64,000 nt of DNA. It comes from Nocardia blacklockiae. GTDB taxonomy: Bacteria > Actinomycetota > Actinomycetes > Mycobacteriales > Mycobacteriaceae. Below the pieces are notes generated by a model. It did no database searches. It was not told the origin of the DNA and saw nothing but the letters and a program-made list of their open reading frames with translations. The stretch lies in contig NZ_JADLRJ010000002.1 of NCBI RefSeq assembly GCF_015477355.1, positions 434,001 to 498,000 of the forward strand, written 5' to 3'. This document shows positions 1-12,000 of this stretch, in pieces. The position numbers were made by a program, and so were the translations under genes. Each line of letters opens with the position of its first letter. Within the stretch, counting starts at the first letter, position 1.

Positions 1-3000
1 GCAGCGGTTCCCTGGGTGCGGTGAGGACACCGAGGTCGGCGAGGTCGTCGGCTTCTCTCAGTACGTACGCACGCAACTCGGCTACTCGGCGGGCGGTGCG
101 TTCCGGTGCTGTCAGCTCGGCCGGATCGACATTCAGCAGCCGCGCCCAGCCGTCCCGCGTGGTTTCGATCTGGGCGCGGTGTTCCGGATCGGTCGCCGCC
201 TCCCAGCGGGCGATGTGTTCTGCGAGGGCTTCAATGGCCCCGGCGCGCAGAGCGTTCCGATAACGCAGCTGCTGGAGGATTCGGTCGCGGTCGGGGCCGG
301 TCAGATCGCCGTCGCCCAACCCGAACCGCCGCGACAGTTCGGCTCGCAGTTCCTCGGGGTCCACCCGGCGCGGAACTCCGGTCTCCCGGTGGGCGCCGAA
401 ACCGTTGGGCCGCACTGCGGATTCGGCCGGGATCGGAGTATTCGCAGGATCGGCCTCCAGGCGCCAGTACTCTTCGGAGCCGTAGGCTTCGTCGAGGGCG
501 AGCGGCCCCATATCGTCCGGATAGCGCATCGGTCGCGGCACGCCGTCGGCCGTTTCCGCGAAAAAGCCTCGTGATCGGGCTATTTCGGCGAGCTCCTGGA
601 GTGCGGCGAGCGGATCGGGGTGCCCGGCGAGCGCCTCGTCCAACCGCAGCGCCTCCACCAGCTCTCGCGCATAGGCACGTTCGGCGTCGGTTCGCGGGAC
701 AACCTCGTCATCAATCCGCGCGGCGGCGTGCTCGGCGAGGAACCGGCGGACCTGATCGAGGGGCCGCCGTTGCGCCGCCGAATCTACACCCGCAGGGGAA
801 CTTTCCTCGCTTGTCGTCCGGGACAGCTCGGCGCGTCGGCGCGGGTCTTGCGTCGTTCGGTCGGCCGGGTTCTCCCCGGGTGCCTGTCCGACCGTCCGGC
901 GCTGCGCGGATGCCAATTCCTCGGCCGCTTCACGCATCAGCCGCTGCCGGGTGTCCTCGTCGACCGGATCGATCCGGCGGCCCTCGTGGTCGAAAAGGAT
1001 TGCCTCCGTGCCACGTACGTCGCGTGCGAGGCGGGTCAGGTCCTCGTGGGTGGCGTCGGTGGCGAGGTCGCGGACCACGATGCGGCCGTCGCCCTCGTGG
1101 ACGAGGAGGTAGGCGTGGCCGCCCACACCGTATCGATCGGTCTTGCCGCGGTACATGTCCACCACCAGAGCGGCGGCCCCGGCTTTCAGGTGCCGTAGCT
1201 CGGCGGCGATGGCGGCGTGATCGACGAACGGACGCAGCCACCCGCCCGCCGCGGCGATCAGCTCGCCGCGGGTCATGCCCTCGTAGCCGATCAGGCGCTC
1301 CGGCAGCCGGATACCCGACCGTTCACCGAACATCCGCAGCAGTGCACGCAGGGACAACTCGCCGCAGCGACCGCGGTTCGCGTCGTCGAGCAGCGCCCGT
1401 GCCTCGTGCGAGAGGGACTGCGCGGCAGACCATTCCGGGTCCGGCGCCCGCAGTTGAGCGGAACGCTTGGGGGCCGGGCGAGATCCGTCTCCCGGGTCGG
1501 GGCGTGGCGGCATGGCCTGCGCGTGGGCCTCGTCCCATTTGCGCCCATAGAACTCGGCGTGCGCGATCCCCTGCGGAGCAAGCGCTTCGACAGTCTCCCG
1601 CAGTGCATGCAGGGCGGCGTCGTTGGCGATGCGATCCAGCACGGGGGCGAGTTCGGCCGGGATCGGGCGGTCGGCGAGACCCGCGTTGCCGCGTGCCTCG
1701 CTGCGTGCCGTGTAGAAGGTCTCGGTGTAGGCGCGGGTGCCGGGCGGTTCGGGCACCTCGAGGCCGGCGTGGCGGAGTTGCAGCGCCGCAACGATTTCCA
1801 TCGCGTGGGCCCGGGTCTCCTCAGCCAGCATTCGTTCGATGTAGGTGTCGCGGTCCACCGTCATCAGATCCCGGGCACTGCCGCGGACCTCCCGGGCGCG
1901 TGCCGACTCCACGTGAATCGCGTGGTGCACCAACGCCGCCATGTGCTCGGCCTCGGAGAGCCCGACATCCAGCACCAACCGGTTGCGATAAGGCTGATAT
2001 CCGTGTGCGCCGGGATCGGCGGTGTGCACGATCTCCACCCCGCGCAGAATCCCGGTGGCCCACTCGCCCACCGGCGTTCGGGCCAGTGCTTCGTGGACGC
2101 CGCGCAGGCGTTGCGCCGACGCCGTCGCCGCCATGTCCGTGTGAAGGGTCTCGTGCGGCGGAGTGGCGGCCGGATCCGCGGCTTCCGCAACGGTTTCCAG
2201 GTGGATGCGGCCGATGCCGTCCACCTCGACCCGCACGAGTGCTACCGCGTCGCGACCGAGACGCTCTGCCTCGCCCACGATCTCCGGATGCCGCAGCAGC
2301 GCATGGTGGTCACCCGGAGCGGCCGGGACGACGAGACGTTCGGGTGGTCCGGGCAGCCGCACCGCGTGGTCACCCACCGGTCGCGCGTTCGGCTCGTCGC
2401 GCAGCATCGACTCCAGCACGTCGCGTACCGCGATCGCGTCGACCGCCTCGTCCCGTGCCCCGAAGGCGGCCTTGCGGTTGTCGAGATCGGCTCGCCGGTC
2501 CGCCAATTCGCGGAGTTCGTGCTGAGTGCGGCGAATCTCGGCGGCCCGCTCCGCCGACGTCGCCGGATCGGACGACTCCGCCTCCAGCTCGGTGATCCGT
2601 TGCTCGATCTCCCGGCGCAACGTCGCATGGTCGGCCGCCGGGTCCAGGCCGTGTCGCGCGGCCAGTTCGTCGGTCTCGGCGGACAGCGCCTGCAAGCGCA
2701 CGCTTTCCGCGTGCCGGTGCAATGCCTCCACACGCAACCGCTCGGCGACCGCGGGGTCCTGTGGACGGTGCGCGGCACTCGGCTCCGCGCCGGACGCCGG
2801 GTGCGCTTCGTCCCAAATCTCCGCCGCGAACTGAAGATACGTCTTGCCCTCGAGATCCGGGTACAACTCGACGATGGTGCGCACCGCTCGCACCGCCTCG
2901 GCGCGGGCCTGCTCGCGCACGTCCTCGGGGCTCAGGTCGGGGTCCTCGCTCAGATAGTCCAGGGCACGTTCGTAGCGGTCGCTGTAGGCGGCCTCCACAT

Positions 3001-6000
3001 CGGCCGGCGAGGTGCGCGCGTCGTAGCCGAGGGCCTGCAATTCGCGCGCCAGCTCGGCCTCCAGGACGAAGCAGGCCACCTCCTCGTCGATCATGGCGTC
3101 CACGAACGGGCCGGATTCCATCGTCTCGATGCGATCGTCCACCAGCACCGTGCGGCCCTCGAGGAAGTACTCGGCGTGGACGATCTCGTGCGCCAACGCC
3201 AAAGCCTGGGCTAGGTGGTCGCGTCCGGTCGTGTAGACCGTGGCGGTCAAATCACCGGCGGTGAATTCGCCGTGCAGCCCGGCGTCGGCGGCCGCCTCCA
3301 ACCGCTCGCGGAGCAGGCCGTTGTCGAGCGTCCGCAGTATTCTCCGGCCGATCCCGGTCTGCGACAGCAGATCCCGCAGCTGTTCGGGGACCGGATCCCA
3401 CGACCGGCCGATCCGCGGACTCCCGCCGGGATCGGATTCACCCGGATCGCGCACCATCGAACCGTCACCGGCCTGCGGCTGCCGCGCGGGCGACATACCG
3501 CGTCCGCCATCGGCTTCGCCGAACGGCACCACCTCGGACGAACGCGGTGTCGCGGGCCGTTCGGTGTACACCACATTGCCGACGGCGACCTGACGCGGCT
3601 GCACGGTGCCGAGTTCACGAGCCAGTTCCGACGACATCACCTCGGCGGCAGCGGATTCCGCGTCGGCGAAGGTCTTGTGAATCAGGACCGTGCCGTTGCG
3701 GTGCGCGACCAGCTCTGCACGCAGCAGCCCGCGCGCCGCTCCTGGGTCGAGATCCCGCGCCGCCCGCACGCCGGAATTGCGTGCGGCGCCGACGATGTCG
3801 GCGAATCGGCGTACTCCGTGCGCGTCGTCCCACGCCCGGCCGTAGACGTCCCGGTACGTCTCGCCGTGCTCGGTGTGCGCCTCGACCTCCGGGCGCAACG
3901 CGCGCACACCGGCGTCGTGGGCCATCGCCTCCACCAGGTGTGCCCGTGCGGTCGGCACCGGCTCGTCCGCGGCGATACCGAGATTGCGTTTGGCCTCCGC
4001 GTACCCTTCGGCGAACGCGTCCCGGTACGTCCGTGCCCCGACGGGATCCGGCAGTGGTTCCCGTCCGGCGCGCAGGTCGGTCAGCTGGTCCCGGAGCTGT
4101 TGCAGGGCAACGATTTCCATCGCATGCGCGCGGGTCTCCTCGGCGATCATGCGGTTGATGTAGGTGTCGCGGTCCAGCGTCATCCGGTCGTGCAGTGACC
4201 GTGCCTGCGCGCCCTGGGCCGCCTCGGCGTGGATCGCGTGGTGCACGAGTGCGGCCATGTGCCCGGCGTCCGACAGTCCGGCGTCGAGTACCAGTTCGTT
4301 GCGGTGTGGCCGGTAGCGCTGCGCGGTGGGGTCGGCGGTGTGCACGATCCGGACGCCGTGTGCGTCCAGCGCCTCGATTGCCCACTCTCCTACCGGAGTT
4401 CGCGACAGCTCGGCGCGAATCCCGTCCAGGCGTTGCCGTGTCGCCGCCTCGACCAGGTCGCGCGGGCGCACCTCCGCCGGAACATACGGCGGCGACTGCG
4501 TCCGGGTGGGCTCCCACAGCCGGACGTCGCCGCGGCCGTCCACCTTGATGTTCCGGTACGACACCTGACTGTCGGTCAGACGTGCCACCGTGGGATCGTC
4601 GCGCAGGCGGGCGAGCTCGGCGGCGTGCTCGCCGGGCCTGGCGACTATCGTCAGGCGCGGACCGGGCATCAGAACCGCAGTGCTGGAAAGCTTTTCACCG
4701 CCGCTCGACCGTGCGAGCCGGTCGACCACGTCGGCGGCGGCTCGGTCGTGCAGGTCCTTGGCGCTCGCCTCGAGACGGGCGTCGAGGTTGTTCCAACGGT
4801 CGGCGTGATCGGACAGCTCGCGCAGCCGCAGCTGCTCGCGCCGCAGCTCCGGGAGCCGGTCCGCCGGGGTGGCGGGATCGGACAGTGCCGCGTCCAGCTC
4901 GGTCAGTTTCCGGTCGACCTGCTCCCGGACGGCGGGGATGTCGCCGAATTCGATGCCCTGCTCGTCGCAGCGGGACTCCAGCTCGTCCATCAGCTCGGTC
5001 GCGCGCCGATCGTCATGCAATTGGCGGACGGCGTCACGCCGCAAGCGTTGCGCCACTTCGGGAGTCATCGGTTCCGCGCCGGTGTGCGGGTCGGGGCCGC
5101 CGCCGCGCGCGCGGTCCCAGGAGTCCTGGTAGTGGTCCACATAGGTTCTGCCGTCACGCCAGGTGAAGTTCTCGACGGCGGTCCGGGCGGCCCGCTCGCC
5201 CGCCTGGTGTGCCTGCGCCTGCTTCTGTTCCCGCGGCATCGGGGAATTCGCGAGCCGGGACAGTTCCTCGGCGTGCGCGCGGTCGTAGGCTCGCTCCACC
5301 GCGTGCGGCGTGAGCTTGTAACCGAGCGCGCGCAGTTCCCGGGCCAGTTGCGCCTCGCGCAGGTAGCAGTCGGTTTCCTCGTCGATCATGGCGCGCACGT
5401 AGTCCTCGCGCGACATCCGCCAGCCGTCGGCGGTGCGGCCGTCGGCGAAGTACTCGGCGTGCAGCGCCTCGTGCACCACGGTCACGGCCTGCCTGGCGTG
5501 ACTGTGCCCGGCGGTGAAGATGGCGAGATCGTGCCCGCGGGAGTCGAAGGTGCCGCGAGTCACGCCGTCGTCGGCCACCCGCTCGAAACGTTGCCGGACC
5601 GGCAGGCGGTCGAGGGAGGCGAGCGCGCGGCGCCCGGTCTCGGTCTGGTGCAACAGTTCTCGCACCTGATCGGGTGCGGTGTCCAGCGCGCGGCCCACGC
5701 CCACCCGGTCGGGATCGGACAGGTCGGCCGATGCCTGCCGGGCCAGTCGTGCGCGGGTCTCGTCGTCCAGCCGGCCGACCGGGGAGCCCTCGCGATCGAA
5801 CAGGATCGCCTCGGTGCTGCGCACATCGAACGGCAGTCGCGCGGGGCCTGCTCCGTCGTTCGACGGATCCCGCACCACGATCTGCCCGCCCTCGTTGACG
5901 AGCAGGTACGCGTGCCCGCCCACGCCGTAGCGGTCGGCCGGACTGTGATACATGTCGACTACCAGCGCGGCGGCCCCATTCCCCAACTGCCGCAACCTGT

Positions 6001-9000
6001 CCGCGATCGCGCCGTGGCCGGAGAACGCCTGGAGGCGTCCGCCCGCCGCGGCGGCCAGCTCCTCCCGCGACATCCCCTCGAACCCGATCACCCGCTCCGG
6101 CAGCCGAATTCCCGACCCCTCGCCGTACCTGCGCAGCAACTCCCGCAAGGAAAGTTCGCCACACCGCCCACGATCGCCGCCGGTATCGGTCCCCGCGCCC
6201 CGCTCCACGGCGTCACCGTTCCGAAGATTCCCCGAAGCCGCGCCTTCGTGCCCCGGCTGTGCCCCCTCCAGCCGACCGGCCCCAGGCGCACGCGAACCAT
6301 CGTCCGCAGACGTCTCCCCCGCGAATCGCCCACCCCCATCCGACATTCCACGCGCCGCATCCCAAGCCCTACTACCCGACCTCTCGCCTGGGCCACCAAC
6401 CACCTCCGCCCGCGCCACCAACGACGCGGACGTGTACCCATCGAAACTCCGCGGACCCGCAGCAACCACAAACGGCGGAGCAGGCGGCCGCTGACCCCCA
6501 TCACCCCCCACCGACCGAGTCGGCGAGTCGGCACCCCCATCCCCCCGCACCGGTGTAGCGGTCTCCGCACTGCCGGTTCGACGCACCGGCCGGGTCGGCG
6601 GGTCGTCCTCTACGCCACTTTCGGCACGCCGTGGAGTGGGCTGCTCCTCACCGGTTCGACGCACCGGCCGGGTCGGTGGATCGTCCTCGACAGCGTTCTC
6701 GGCGCGCCGCAGAGTGGTGTGGTCGGGCGGGACAGAGCCGTCGCCTGGTGGTGTCGCTCTGCGGAAGCCGTGGGTTGGTGCTTCCTCGTCGAGTTCGCGC
6801 GGAGCCGGTTTCCGTTCGGGCACAGGCGGTTCGGCTTGTTGGGGGCGTTGCCGCCGGATCGGGCCGGTCGGCGGGTCGTCGTTGGCGAGTTCGCGGTTCG
6901 GTTCGGAAATGTTTCGGCGCGTGGTGTTTTCGCCGCCGGTGGCGTGCTGCGGTCGACGGGCGGCGGGCTGGTCGGGGGCGGGGACGAAGTCGGGGCGGGC
7001 GTGGGCTTCGATCTGCGCTAGCCGGATCATCGCCAGGTTGTGCCACCGAACTTGGCCGAGCGCCTCGAATTCCGGGCGCAGGCGCTCCAGTCGGTCTCGC
7101 ACCCAGGCGATTTCCGAGCGGGTGAGGTCGTGGTTCACGAAATCGACTCCGCCGTCCGCGCGTACGCGCAGGAACCGCTCCGCGAAGCGGGTCACGGTCT
7201 CGCGGGTAAGGGTTCCGGCTTGGAACGCGTGGTGGTGATTGCCCCAGGCCACCTTTCCGCCGGGCTCGATCACCACCCGGTCGGTGCCGTTCGGGAAGCC
7301 GGTCAGGGCGTCGTGCAGGCCCAGACCGGTCGAGCCGAAACCCTCGCGCGCCAACTCGATCGGCAAGGCCGCGGACATCACCTCGTGGTAGACGACCGTG
7401 CCGACGGAAATCGCCCGCGGCAGCGGCACTCCCAGCGCCCGCCCCAGCAGCGACGACAACACCTCGGCCTGCGCCATCCGCGCGTTGAGCAGCGTCTTGC
7501 GCACATACTGCGCACCGTCGTCGAAGGTGACCAGCTCGGCACCGCGCACCCCCGGCACCGTGGTCTCGACCCCGAGAGCCTGCGCGGACTTCTCGCCGCT
7601 CATCCGAGCCGCTTGCACCCGCTCGGCGAACGGCTGCACGCCTTGCGCCACGTCCCACGCCCTGCCGTACACATCGCGATACGTCTCGCCGTGCTCGGTG
7701 TGGTTGCGCACCTCCGGCCGCAACGCGTCCAGCCCCGCCTCGTTGGACATACGGTCCAGCACGGGCAGCAGCCTCTCGGGCACCGATTGCCCTGCCAGGC
7801 CGATGTTTTCGAGCAGCTCGGCCCGCGCTCGGTAGTACGCCTCGGTGTAGGCGTGCGTACCCACCGGCTCGGGAACATCGTGTCCGGCGGCCCGGAGTTG
7901 CAGCGCCGCAATGATTTCCATGGCGTGCGCGCGGGTCTCCTCGTCGAGCATCCGGTCGATGTAGGAGTCGCGACTCAGCGTCTGCAATTCGTGCAGCGCG
8001 ACGATCGGGTCCCGGCTCCGGGCCACCTCGACATGAATCGCGTGATGCACCAGATCGGCCATGTGCTGGTGGTCGGACCTCCCGACATCCAGCACCACGC
8101 GGCGCAGCGACGGCTTGTACCCGGCGTCGCCGGGGTCGGCGGTGTGCGCGATCTCGACACCGTCCAGCACGCGCAAGGCCCACTCGCCCACCGCGGTGTC
8201 GCCGAGTCGAGCACGGACGAGGTCCATCCGTTGCCGGGTGGCTGTCTCCGCGAGGTGCAGTGGCGTCAGCACCGGGGGCCGCGGCGGTTCGGCGAGCCCG
8301 GGCGCCGTCCACACATGCAGCTCACCGTTGTCCTGGAGCTTGACCACGCGGTACTCGACGGCGGCGTCGCGCGCGGCCGCCGCCACTCGCGGATCCCCTA
8401 GCACGGCATGGTGTTCGCCCGGTGCGCCTACGATCACGAGCCGCTTCGGGGTTCCGGGCAGCAGCACCGCGCCATCGGAAATACGCTGCGCGCCAGGGAC
8501 TTCGCTCAACACGCGGTCCACGACGTCGGTGGCGAGCACGTCGTGCATTTCCTTGATCGCGTGCCAGCGGATCCGGGTGTCGAACCTGTCGCGCTCGTCG
8601 GCCAGATCCGCCAGTTCCCGCAGCCGATGCTGTTCGCGCCGCAGCTCGGGGAGGCGTTCCGGTGGGGCCGTGGCCATTTCGGTGTCGAGGGCGGCCAGCT
8701 TGCGCGTGACCTGATCCCGGATCTGCTGTGTGGCACCGAAGGACACGCCGTGGTCGGACGCCAGCTGCGTCGATCGCCGGACGAGATCGTTCGCCTGCAC
8801 GATGTCGTTGCCGCGGTGCAGCACCGCGGTCCGCATCCGCTCGACACCCGCGGGCGTCAACCGGTAGGCGCGAGGATGCGGAGCCGGCTGAGGATGCTGC
8901 CCGGGCGCCTGTGAAAGATGCTGTGCGGCTTGCGCTTGCTGGGCGGCGCGCTGCTGCGCGAGCCGATCCCAGCCGTCCCGGTAGTACTGGTGGTAGCTGC

Positions 9001-12000
9001 GTCCGTCCGCCCAGCGGAACGAGCGCACCTCCTGTTCGGCCGCGCGCAGTGCCGATTCGTGTGCCTGTTCGTGGATCTGCTGCGGCGTGAGCGCGGAGTC
9101 GGCGCCGCGGCGCTCCACCGCCTTCCGGTACGCCGCGTCGTAGGCGGTCTCGGTCGGCTGCGTGCGGATCTCGAAACCGCGGGCGCGCAATTCGACCACC
9201 AGCTCCACCTGCCGCCGGAAGCACGCCGTCTCCTCGGCGACCATGGCGCGCACGTACTCCGAGCGCGACATCGCCAGCGGATCGCGCACCGAGCGGTCCT
9301 CGACGTAGTACTGCGCGTGCACCGACTCGTGCACCAGCGCGACGGCCTGCGCCACATGATCGTTGCCGGAGGTGAAGACCGTGGCCGCATGTTCGTGCGC
9401 GACCCACTCGCCGCCCCGGTGGCCGCCTTCGCCCATCAGGTCGAAGCGTTCGTGCACCGGCATGCGTTCCAGCGCCGCGAGCGTCCTGCGTCCGGTCTCG
9501 GTCTGCCGCAACAGCTCTCGGACCTGATCCGGGGCGGCGTCGAGGGCTCGGCCGATGCGGCCGGCCGCGTGCGGATCGAATTGCCGCTCGGCCAGGTAGC
9601 GGCGGGTGGCCGGGTCCACCGATTCGAGCGCGCGGCCGCGACCGTCGAAGACGATGGCGCGCGGCCTGCCCTCGAGTTCGGGCGGGACGCGGATCGCGCC
9701 GCCTTCGGGATTCGCCGCGTCGCGGATCACGATGCGTCCGCCCTCGTTCACCATCAGGTAGGCGTGCGCGCCGATTCCGGTCTTCTTGTCCGACACGGTG
9801 TAGCTGTCGACAACCAGGGCGGCGGACCTGTCGCCCAAGCGGCGCAACGTGTTCGCGATGTCGTCGTGGTCGGTGTAGGTGGTCAGCCTGCCGCCTGCCG
9901 CCGCGACGAGTTCGTCCTCGCTCATGCCGCGCTCGTCGATCACCCGGCCGGGCATCCGGATGACGGTCTCCTCGCCCGGGAGCCGCAGCAGTTCGCCGTC
10001 CTCGTCGAGGACTATGCGTGCCGACTCCGGATCGCTTGCGCCGCTGTACATCCGGATCAGTTCGGAGAGCGCGCCGACGCCGCAGCGGCCACCGGTGTCG
10101 TCTCCGGCGGGCCGGAACCGTTCCGGCACAGGCTCGCCGAGCGATTCCAGAATTTCGCGGCCGCGCGCGAAACTGGACAGGAACTCCCGCGCGCGCCCGC
10201 TCTGCTCCGAATCACCCAGTGCGTCGAGGATTTCGCGGCCGAGCTGTGTCTGCGACAGCACCGCTCGGGTGCGCTCGGAGTGCAGATCGACCTCGTGGGC
10301 TCGGTCGCGCGCGGCCGCGGCGGTGTCGGCGCCGTCGCGCATCATCCAATCGCGGGCCCGGTTGCCGATGCGGTCGACGGCACGGCCGTTGTGGTCGAAG
10401 ACGATTGCCTGGCTGCGGGCGAGTTCCCGGGTCAGCCGGGGCGGGAAGCCGTGCTCGATGCCCTGCGCGAGGTCGCGGACGACGATCCGGTTCCCTTCGC
10501 GCGTCATCAGATACGCGTGCGCGCCGACGCCGTGACGGTCGGCGGGACCGCGATAGGTGTCGACGACCAAGGCGGTCGCGCCGTCCTTCATCGAACGCAG
10601 CAGGCTCGCGATCTCGGCGTGCCCACCGGCGAAGTTCCGCAGCTTCCCGCCCGCGCCCGCGACCAGCTCGCGGGTGCTCATCCCCTCGGCGCCCACCTCC
10701 CGCTCCGGCAGCCGGAACGGCCGCCCGGGGAACCTCTCCTGCAGCGCCCGCAATGCCAGCAGCCCGCAACGCCCACGATCCGCCTCGCCGCGCGGAGCCG
10801 ACCGCTCGTCGCCGGAATGCCCACGCGGAGGCGCGGATCCGTCGCCGGCGTCAACCGCCGACGGCCGCACATGCGAACCTCCCGCCGGGTGCGCGGCCAC
10901 CGGAACCACGAGCCCCGCCACGGCCTCGCCACCACGATGCCCGCCCGGGTCCTCGATATCCCGCTGCTCCGGTACGTTCTCCGTACGCTCGTTCCCCGTC
11001 GACCGCTGCTCCGGCGCGTTCTCCGCACGCTCATTGCCTGGCGACCGCTGCTCCGGTGCGTTCTTCTGACGCTCGTTGTCCGGCGACCGCTGCTCCGGTG
11101 CGTTCTCCTGACGCTCGTTGCCCGGCGACCGCTGCTCCGCACCGTCTGCGTCCCGCACGGGCTCCCCCGGCCGCGAAGCCCGAACCGGGTCGCCTTGCGA
11201 ATCGCGTTGGGGTTCTGCGGTGTGAGCCGGGGTGTCTGCCTCCGGGTGGGACTGCACTCGGTCACCTGCGTCACCTGCGGCGCGGTTCGAGGATCGAGGG
11301 GCCTCCGAGCCGCTGGACTCCGCACGGACTCGTGAAGCCGGGTCACTCTGTGCGCGAGTCGAATTCGCGTCCGCTATTCCAGCGCGTGACGGCGTCGACG
11401 CACGGTCCGATGCGGTGCGGGCGTCCGGCGCACCAACCTGGGAACGCGATTGCTCACCACCCGAGCGTGTTTCGGCCGTCCGTGTGGCATCACCCGCCGC
11501 TCTGCTCGTCTCCGGACCCGCCGAGGAATCCGTCCGCGTCGGCGAGGCACCGTGTTCCGCTCTGGCCGGACCGACCGGCGCATCCAACCGAGACGAAGCC
11601 GCGGTCGAATCCGACCGCGCAGCAACGGCACTCGACTCCGCCCGCACCGCAGAAGACCCGGAGTCTGTGCGCCCAGCAGCACTGGCATCGGAACGCCCCG
11701 CCGCAGAGCCGACTTCGGAACGCCCCGCCGCGGAACCCACATCGGAACGCCCCGCCGCGGAACCCACATCGGAACGCCCCGCCGCGGAACCCACATCGGA
11801 ACCGCCCACCACAGAACCGGCGTCAGACCGCCCGCTCGCACCGGAATCCGAATGCCCGACAGCGGCACCGGAATCCGAACGCGACCCCGCACCTTGCTCG
11901 CCCACGGAACCGTGAGTAGCGGCAGTGTTCCCGTTATCACCTGCGTGCGACCCCGCGGCATCGACGGTGTCCGAACCTGTGGAATGCGATCGGCCTACCT

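Noticed and set aside
106-7021. Long plus-strand frames (829, 665 and 930 codons) near the left edge
   Set aside because: They lie opposite the minus-strand frame with repeated papain-like and HExxH motifs; no ribosome sites or domains support them.
10959-11810. CRISPR-like direct repeats
   Set aside because: Periods of 42 and 27 bases are in-frame coding repeats without unique spacers.
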